A DNA stretch of 64,000 nucleotides from Nelumbo lutea (Eukaryota > Streptophyta > Magnoliopsida > Proteales > Nelumbonaceae), in NCBI GenBank assembly GCA_022828595.1, contig JAKGHH010000001.1, positions 121,904,999-121,968,998 of the forward strand, written 5' to 3'. The notes beneath the pieces were generated by a model, which searched no databases, was not told the DNA's origin, and saw only the letters and a program-made list of their open reading frames with translations. Position numbers and translations under genes: made by a program. Positions 57,961 to 64,000 of the stretch are shown here, one piece after another (the stretch's first letter is position 1; every line of letters starts with the position of its first letter).

Positions 57961-58525
57961 CCCCCACGACGACGCGCTCGTGATAAAGCTGAGAATCAAC
58001 GACTTCGAGGTCAGGCGCGTACTCATCGACTCAGGCAGCTCGGCCGACATACTTTTCAAAGCTGCGTTTGACCAGCTCCAGTTGTAGAGAAGCAACCTGA
58101 AGCCCGCAGACACTCCTTTGGTAGGCTTCTGCAGAGAAGAAGTCTGGCCCCTTGGGAAAATAACAGTACCTGTAGAGGTTGGCACATGACCTTGTGTGGT
58201 CAGATTCGAGCACAACTTCCTAGCGGTAGCGACTCCCTCGCCCTACAATGCCATAGTAGGTCGACTGATCACCCATGTCCTACGGGCGGTGGTCTCCACT
58301 TACCATTTGGCTATGAAGTTCCCAACAGATTTCGGGGTGGGAGTAGTGCGGGGGGACCAGGTTGAGTCCCGCAAGTGCTACGTTGCTGCCCTAAAGGGGA
58401 AAACCAAGGTAGCCGAGGACCTTGAACTGGAGCGACCCATGGAGCAAGGCGAAGAGCGAGCCGTGCCCATGGAAGAAACAGTTGCGGTCCTGACCTCGAC
58501 AGCAGACCCAACTCGGATGCTCTAG
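57961..58525 (+). pseudogene. Tat-2 aspartic protease
   Basis: After a shift in a C6 run, HDDALVIKLRINDFEVRRVL leads to the active site LIDSGSSADILFKAAF (D-S-G intact). A TAG at 58085-58087 and a TGA near 58190 interrupt the frame. KITVPVEVGT, VRFEHNFLAVATPSPYNAIV and the acidic linker to RT follow. Its sequence matches Tat-1 27300-27740, where the same loop is mutated. Confidence 0.85.
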
Positions 58526-59450
58526 ATCGGCACTTCCATCCAGAATTCCCTACGATCCGAACTGGTAAGTTTTTTACTTCAAATTTTAGATATTTTTGCA
58601 TGGTCTTCGTCAGAAATGCCCGGTATAGACCCCGGACTCATAAATCACAAGTTGAACACTGATCCTATAGTTAGGCCCGTTAGACAGAAGAAACGCAACC
58701 TAGCTCCGGAATGGTGGAAAGCGGTCGACGAGGAAGTCGAGAAGCTCCTCGCAGCGGACTTCATAAGAGAAGTCCAATACCCGAGCTGGGTAGCCAACCC
58801 TATCCTAGTAAAGAAGGCCAACAGGAAGTGGCGTATGTGTGTCGACTACACCGACCTGAACCGGGCTTGCCCAAAAGACTGCTTCCTGCTCCCCCGAATT
58901 GACCATCTAGTGGGCACGACCTCAGGGCATGAGTTGCTAAGTTTCTTGGATGCCTATTTGGGCTATAACCATATCAAGATGGACCCGACAAACGAAGAAA
59001 AGACTGCCCTTCAGGTTGAAAAATGCAGAGGAAACTTTTCAGAGGCTTGTAAATAAATTATTTGCGCCGTTAATTGGCAAAAAAGTAGAATGCTATGTGG
59101 ACGACATGGTCGTCAAAACTAAATTCTCACATGAATTAATACAAGACTTGCATTCTATTTTTGAAATTTTGTGTAAGTTTAATATGAGATTGAATCCAAA
59201 CAAGTGTGTGTTCAGTGTAACCTCGGGTAAGTTCCTAGGATACATCGTTAACCGGCGCGGTATTGAAGCCAACCCAGATAAGGTTAAGGCCATCTTGGAC
59301 ATGAAACCACCCCAAAAGCTGAAGAAAGTTCAGAGGTTGAATGGCCGCATAGCCGCCCTAAGCCGTTTCATGTCTAAATCGGCGGACTGCTGTCTACCAT
59401 TCTTTAAGGCAATAAAGAGCGAAGGGTTTGAATGGACCAAAGATTGCTAG
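58526..59450 (+). pseudogene. Tat-2 reverse transcriptase with internal deletion
   Basis: RT reads PGIDPGLINHKLNTDPIVRP, FIREVQYPSWVANPILVKKA, WRMCVDYTDLNRACPKDCFL and LLSFLDAYLGYNHIKMDPTN, then jumps at about 59012 from EEKTAL to PFRLKNAEETFQRLVNKLFA, losing about 13 residues (the YCYKVM segment of Tat-1) and changing frame. The catalytic YVDDMVVKTKF and VTSGKFLGYIVNRRGIEANP follow. It stops at a TAG after WTKDC (59448-59450). Confidence 0.9.
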
Positions 59451-59990
59451 CTTGCATTCGATGAGCTCAAAGAATACCTTGCTAGCATGCCGACCTTAAC
59501 CCGGTCCGATGAGGGTGATGTTTTAGAACTCTACCTCTCGGTGAGTGACAAGGTGGTCAGTTCGGTACTAATAAAGAAAGTAGATCGGGTCCAACGACCC
59601 ATCTATTATGTTAGTAAAGTATTGCAAGGAGCAGAAACGAGATACCCGGAGATGGAAAAGCTAGCATATGCATTGATAATTGCAGCTCGGAAGCTCTGCC
59701 TATACTTCCAAACTCATACTGTTATCGTCCTTACCGACAAACCTCTAAGGCAAGTATTGCTTAAGCCCGAGGTCTCCGGTCGGTTGACGAAGTGGGCCAT
59801 TGAGCTCAGCGAGTACAACCTCCAGTACAAGCCGTGAACTGCCATTAAGGCCCAAGCCTTAGCAAATTTCATAGCCGAATGCACATTCAGCTCCGAAGTT
59901 CCCAGTCCGGTTGAGCGTGAGGCTCCCACCTCGAGTGAGCCCGAAGCTCCCGGATCGGTTGAGTCCAAACCCCGTGAAGTAGTAGCCAAT
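59451..59990 (+). pseudogene. Tat-2 RNase H (native gypsy domain) and linker
   Basis: Reads LELYLSVSDKVVSSVLIKKV, RVQRPIYYVSKVLQGAETRY, MEKLAYALIIAARKLCLYFQ and VIVLTDKPLRQVLLKPEVSG. The first catalytic Asp position (LYLSVS) lacks Asp, and the late one reads ALANFIAE where Tat-1 has VLADFIVE. This fits the idea that the native RNase H is degenerate in Tat elements and the second one does the work. A TGA (59835-59837) precedes the Pro/Glu-rich linker. Confidence 0.82.
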
Positions 59991-60480
59991 GTGGCACCTC
60001 TCCTAGCTCGGCCAACTGCGAGCTGGGATGAGGAGCCTTGGATCCTTCACGTAGATGGCTCCTCGAACCAACAGGGCAGCGGTGCCGGAAGAGTTCTGCA
60101 CGGCCCAAGCGGTATGAAACTGGAGTACGCGCTACGCTTCGAGTTCGAGGCATCTAACAATGAAGCAGAATGCGAGGCATTGATAGCCGGACTAGCCTTA
60201 GCCAGAGAAGTAAAAGCCAAGCACATCGTTATCTGTAGCGACTCCCAGCTCGTGGTCAACCAGGTCATAGGCGAGTATGAAGCTCGTGAGCCGACCATGG
60301 TCGCCTACTTAGCCAAAGTTAGAGAGGCCCTGCTCAACTTCCAATCACACTTCATTAGATGGATCCCTAGGTTGGAGAACACTGAGGTTGATGCCCTGTC
60401 CAAGTTAGCCAGCACTAGCGACATCACCATGATAACCGTGTACATAGAGGACCTGTCTCGGCCTAGCATTCTCGAGGGGG
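59991..60480 (+). pseudogene. Tat-2 archaeal-type RNase H (aRH)
   Basis: A second RNase H domain: WILHVDGSSNQQGSGAGRVL, YALRFEFEASNNEAECEALI, AKHIVICSDSQLVVNQVIGE and the final RLENTEVDALSKLASTSDIT. All four acidic residues (D, E, D, D) are present, unlike Tat-1. It is in frame with RT and RNase H upstream and ends in a G6 run (60475-60480) where the frame shifts before integrase. Acquisition of this domain defines the Tat lineage. Confidence 0.88.
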
Positions 60481-61749
60481 GCAAAGGAGGTCGCTCTCGT
60501 CGTTCAAGCAGAGCCAAGCTGGATTGACCCACTCATGAGCTTCTTGTTACACGGGACCCTCCATGCAGATCGCAATGCAGCTAGAAGAGTGCAACGCTAG
60601 GCAGCTAAATACGTTATGATAGACGAGTGACTATATAGGAGATCCTACACGCTCCCCTACCTACGTTGCTTGCGACCTACCAAAGCCGAGCTCGTACTCT
60701 GCGACACTCATGAGGGTCTGTGCGGCGGACACTTGGGGGGCAGGGCCCTTGCTCAGAAAGCGCTTTGGCATGGGTATTATTGGCCAACAATGAAGGCAGA
60801 CGCCATTGAACTCGTTAGAAAATGTGACAAATGTCATAGAAATGCCAATATTTACCACCAACCTGCTGCTGACCTCAAGTATCTCACCAGTCCGTGGCCC
60901 TTTATGCAGTGGGGCATCGATTTACTCGGGCCATTCCCGCCAACAACGGGTGGAAGAAAGTTCTTAGTAGTGGCAGTGGACTATTTTACCAAGTGGGTAG
61001 AAGCCGAGCCCCTTGTGACGATCACAACCTGAAATGTCCAAAACTTCTTTTGGAAAAACACCGTATGCTGCTTCGGACTACCTCAGGTATTGATTTCCGA
61101 CAATGGCAAACAGTTCGAGGACATCAAATTTCAAGATTGGTGCCGAGACATGGGGATCCAATAGAACTTTACTTCAGTCGTGCACCCTCAAGCAAACAGT
61201 CAAGTAGGAGTCACGAACAGAGCCATCCTCCATGAACTAAAGGCACGACTGGACCGAGCTAAAGGATTGTGGGCAGATGAACTACCCAGTGTCCTATGGG
61301 CCTACCGAACTATGGAGAAGACCGCCATGGGAGAAACACCTTTCAATCTCACCTACGGCATCGAAGTAGTGATTCTCACAGAGATCGAAGTACCTACGTT
61401 GCGCCTAGAAGCATACAACGATCAAACAAACGAAGATGAGCTACGTACCAACCTCGACCTACTCGACAAAGTAAGGGACCTCATGTACATTAGAACCGCA
61501 GCCTACCAGCAGAGAGTAGCTCGGTACTATAATGCCAATGTCAAGAGGCGAAACCTCCGTGTTGGCGACCTGGCCCTTCGTAAAGTTATGGTGCCTGAGC
61601 CCAATGCTGGCAAACTCGGGTCTAACTAGGAAGATCCTTACCGAGTGAAACAAGTGCTCAGGGAAGGAACATATGAGCTCAAGACCCTCGAAGGGAAACA
61701 AGCACCTCGAGCATGGAATATTGTCAACCTGAGGCAACATTATCTGTAA
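60481..61749 (+). pseudogene. Tat-2 integrase
   Basis: HHCC region (DTHEGLCGGHLGGRALAQKA, then CDKCHRNANIYHQPAADLKY); core with WGIDLLGPFPPTTGGRKFLV and LISDNGKQFEDIKFQDWCRD; then HPQANSQVGVTNRAILHELK, in which the third catalytic residue (Glu, as in QAEVTNRAIL of Tat-1) is Gly. The C-terminal part reads TPFNLTYGIEVVILTEIEVP and RRNLRVGDLALRKVMVPEPN, ending RQHYL with TAA 61747-61749. In-frame stops occur at 61030-61032, after GIQ (near 61161), and after KLGSN. It cannot be active. Confidence 0.9.
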
Positions 61750-62100
61750 AAATTAAGCGGACTATGGGTCCCTTCCAAAGCCTAAGGGCCAGAAGACCGA
61801 GCTAACATGACCTCGGCACAAGAAGACCCCAGCTGCCACTTCGGCCTAGGAGACATCCAAGAGCGGATACGGATCCCTCCCAAAGCCTAAGGGCTAGAAT
61901 ACCAGGCAAATATGACCTCGGTGCAATAGGACCCAGCCGCCTCTATGGCATGAGCAAACTCCGTGAGTGGGCCACGAGCCACTCCTTCAGCCCAAGGGCC
62001 AAAACACCGAGTTAACAAAGACCTCGACGTGAAGAAAGACACTTCAGTGGTGAAGGCAAGGTATGAAATATCAAAAGCGTAAGCAGCTCGGGTTTAAACC
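61750..62100 (+). repeat. Three 105-bp tandem units in Tat-2 3' region
   Basis: CCTAAGGGCCAGAAGACCGA and related strings recur at 61781, 61886 and 61991, exactly 105 bp apart, each followed by AA(C/T)ATGACCTCGG-like sequence. Copies are diverged; no ORF. Confidence 0.8.
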
Positions 62101-62504
62101 CTACGAAGCATAGCTCGTCCCGATACATTGGTCGAACTGAGGAATAGCCAACCAATGCTTACCTCGGGCATACATTGTAATCACTCCGTGGTATACCACA
62201 GGGGCCTTAAACGTGACAAATTGGGATATTGCCTACCGAAGAGCCCTACTTCAAGTATGTAACTTTAAGAGCTCAAATGATGAGATTGCTTTAGTAAAAA
62301 TAAAGGGAATTCCTCATACTCAAAAGAAGGAAGAAACTTTCATTGTAAAAAAAGAAAACAATAAAGAAAATAACAAGTGTAGTAACCGAGCTAAATAGCT
62401 TGGGAAATGTTTGATCATCATAGGGCACAACCGCCCAACTGAAAACTTGTGAAAGACTGGGTTTATGGCACTCGAAAGCCACAAAAGCCCAGAGAAACAC
62501 CACC
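62101..62504 (+). other. Tat-2 3' region, non-coding
   Basis: AT-richer stretch between the 105-bp repeats and the antisense ORF terminus; nothing recognised. Confidence 0.5.
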
Positions 62505-64000
62505 TCAAGGATCTGCCTCCTCATCCTCTAGAGAATCAGGCTCCTCTTCATCCGCTTGGTCCGCTGTCTCAGGAGACAGTTCCTTCATAGTAATGCCGTT
62601 GAGGTTGAGCCCGGAGAACTTTTTCCGAACCAGCCACCGGCAGACCTTAAACCCTGAGCAGTACGAACCCGAACCATACTCCGCCTGGAGGTCATGAAAT
62701 TCCTGGGAGTCTTTAAAATCCCAGACTGCTTTCTCTCGCTCAGCCTCCACCATCTGATCAAAGTTTTGGCTCCGATTCAAAAGAGTGGACTCCAAGTCCC
62801 GCACTTGTTGCTTGAGAAGCTCTCTCTGCCCCACCATCCTTGATGATTCCTCCCTATAGCGTGTGTTCCCTTTAGTAAGCCGAGCAATTTGAGCCTCCTG
62901 GTCGTGGACGAGCAGCTCCTAAGACTCACTCCCCTTGTGGGTGTGATGGAGCTCACCCTGGATCCGGTCGAGCTTGACCTAGAGCTTCTGGTTGGTAGCA
63001 CGCTGGTCGAGGGCATCGACGCGATGGATGCGCATCTGGAGAGCCATGACATGAATGGCAGAATTTACCTATCGGTGAAAAAGAAAGATCAGAAGATAGC
63101 GGAAAAGGGCAAAACAAGAGAGGAAGAGGGAAAAAGGTCACTTACCACCATGCAGTGAGCAAAGGCGAACGTAGAGAGATCCCCAGGCTTCATGTTTCCC
63201 CACCGAGCGATTTCATCATTGTTGATTGCCTTCCAACTCCTTCGGTGAGCTACCAAATAATCATTTACCCCTTCCCAGTTTCCCACTGGGATTCAGGGAT
63301 AAGGACGAGGCTAAAGGGGGTTAAAAGATATCTCCCTCGGCTAAGGGAGCTCGCTTCCCCCAAGGTTAGTCCCACTAGTCCCCTCAGGAAGGGACATCGG
63401 AACCTTGGGCGAAGGAGAGGGCAGGACCAACTCGGCAGACCTGAACTCAGTGCTTCCGGAAGGCGGGGTTCAGTCAGGGCGCGTCCTCTTCACGTGGCGT
63501 CTTTGGCTGCCCGAGAGAAGGCGGCACGAATCGACACTAGACATGATGGCTGCCACAAGACCACAAGGTATTCGTTTAACAATAAACAAAATGCATGTGT
63601 ACACAATAGTCATAAGGCACTACGCGATCTAAAAGACCGACCTACCCGGGCTCAAGCCTACCTGCACGAGCTTCTCCTTGACTAAGTAGTCCAAGCAATG
63701 GAAGCCTACTGACACCCAGGACAACATCATTTTTCGAGTCTCAGGGTCCAGCTCGGCCCTGGGGTCCTAGATAGTGCCCCTCCAAGCAGTGGGAAAGGGC
63801 CACCCCTCGGGGTTACGGACCACAAAGTAGTCCCGCTTCCAAGTGGGAATCTTATTCGACAGCTCGTATAAGAGCTTATAGCCACGACGGGGGGAGAGGT
63901 AATAAAAGTGCCTCTCCGAAGGAACCCCAGGAGCAACATTCTTTATACAAAGGATAGAGGCAAAAATATCAAGGTCCAAAGGAAGGCAGTACTTGTGACA
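62505..64000 (-). pseudogene. Antisense, apparently spliced ORF in Tat-2 3' region
   Basis: Opposite to gag-pol. The N-terminal part at the right edge reads FYYLSPRRGYKLLYELSNKI and RDYFVVRNPEGWPFPTAWRG, typical of the plant putative gypsy-type transposon protein family, then (past a TAG) AELDPETRKMMLSWVSVGFH to about 63662. A later exon reads WEGVNDYLVAHRRSWKAINN and LSTFAFAHCMV. An intron fits 63145-63069 on the minus strand (GTAAGTGA to CACCGATAG, phase 0). The last exon (63068-62505) holds a coiled-coil-like region (ELLKQQVRDLESTLLNRSQN), a CRWLVRKKFSGLNLNGI motif and an acidic tail. Two in-frame TAG codons (62981-62979, 62921-62919) look like CAG mutations. The function of such extra antisense ORFs in Tat elements is not known. 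The N-terminus is outside the window. Confidence 0.7.

Larger units (their letters stand above)
54956..64000 (+). mobile_element. Ty3/gypsy Tat-lineage retrotransposon (Tat-2), right-truncated by window
   Basis: 5' LTR, PBS, gag, protease, RT, RNase H, archaeal-type RNase H, integrase, then a long 3' region with an antisense ORF. The dual RNase H and the CVDYTDLNRACP RT motif place it in the Tat lineage with Tat-1, with which it shares domain order and much protein similarity, though the LTRs differ. The 3' LTR is beyond the window. Several stops, frameshifts and a small RT deletion make it inactive. Confidence 0.9.

Overview
The window is plant nuclear DNA, almost certainly from an angiosperm. 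The evidence is plant-type Ty1/copia and Ty3/gypsy LTR retrotransposons (Athila and Tat lineages), primer-binding sites matching plant tRNA ends, MITEs, and one intron-containing plant-type epoxide hydrolase gene. I could not identify the species. There are no bacterial, organellar, rRNA or tRNA genes and no CRISPR array. About three quarters of the window is nested retrotransposon.

Layout. (1) 1-15824: a minus-strand copia element (Copia-1) runs off the left edge. It is interrupted at 4313 by a complete plus-strand Athila-type gypsy (Athila-1, 4314-15647, TSD TTTCC). A 100-N gap follows at 15825-15924. (2) 15925-23303: intergenic DNA with two inverted copies of an uncharacterised repeat (16752-17284 and about 22290-22845) and a degenerate tandem array with a period near 200 bp (about 18540-20070). 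(3) 23304 to about 39.1 kb: a decayed plus-strand Tat-type gypsy (Tat-1) with dual RNase H. It carries a copia-family LTR fragment where its 5' LTR end and PBS should be, a hAT-like MITE (29502-30020) and a non-autonomous minus-strand Athila relative (Athila-2, 30199-37592) that has gag and protease but no RT, RNase H or integrase. (4) 39610-41648: the only host-type gene, a four-exon soluble epoxide hydrolase with an in-frame TGA at the start of exon 4. (5) 42188-52115: a PIF/Harbinger (Tourist-like) MITE split by a second minus-strand copia element of the Copia-1 family (Copia-2, LTRs 42202-44151 and 49800-51751). (6) 52119-54955: AT-rich DNA. (7) 54956 to the right edge: a second Tat element (Tat-2) with 5' LTR, PBS, gag-PR-RT-RH-aRH-INT, a 105-bp tandem repeat, and a spliced-looking antisense ORF running off the window.

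All the retrotransposon reading frames are broken by stops and frameshifts. Many of the stops fit C-to-T change at CAG or CGA codons, as expected for methylated, silenced elements. Several frameshifts fall in short homopolymers. The nesting gives a relative age order: Copia-1 is older than Athila-1; Tat-1 is older than the hAT MITE and Athila-2; the Tourist-like MITE is older than Copia-2.

The least explained structures are in the Athila elements. The 3' untranslated region carries two copies of a polypurine-tract-like module, the inner one preceded by a perfect hairpin, and these flank tandem copies of a dyad-symmetric repeat. The same arrangement occurs in Athila-1 and in the non-autonomous Athila-2.
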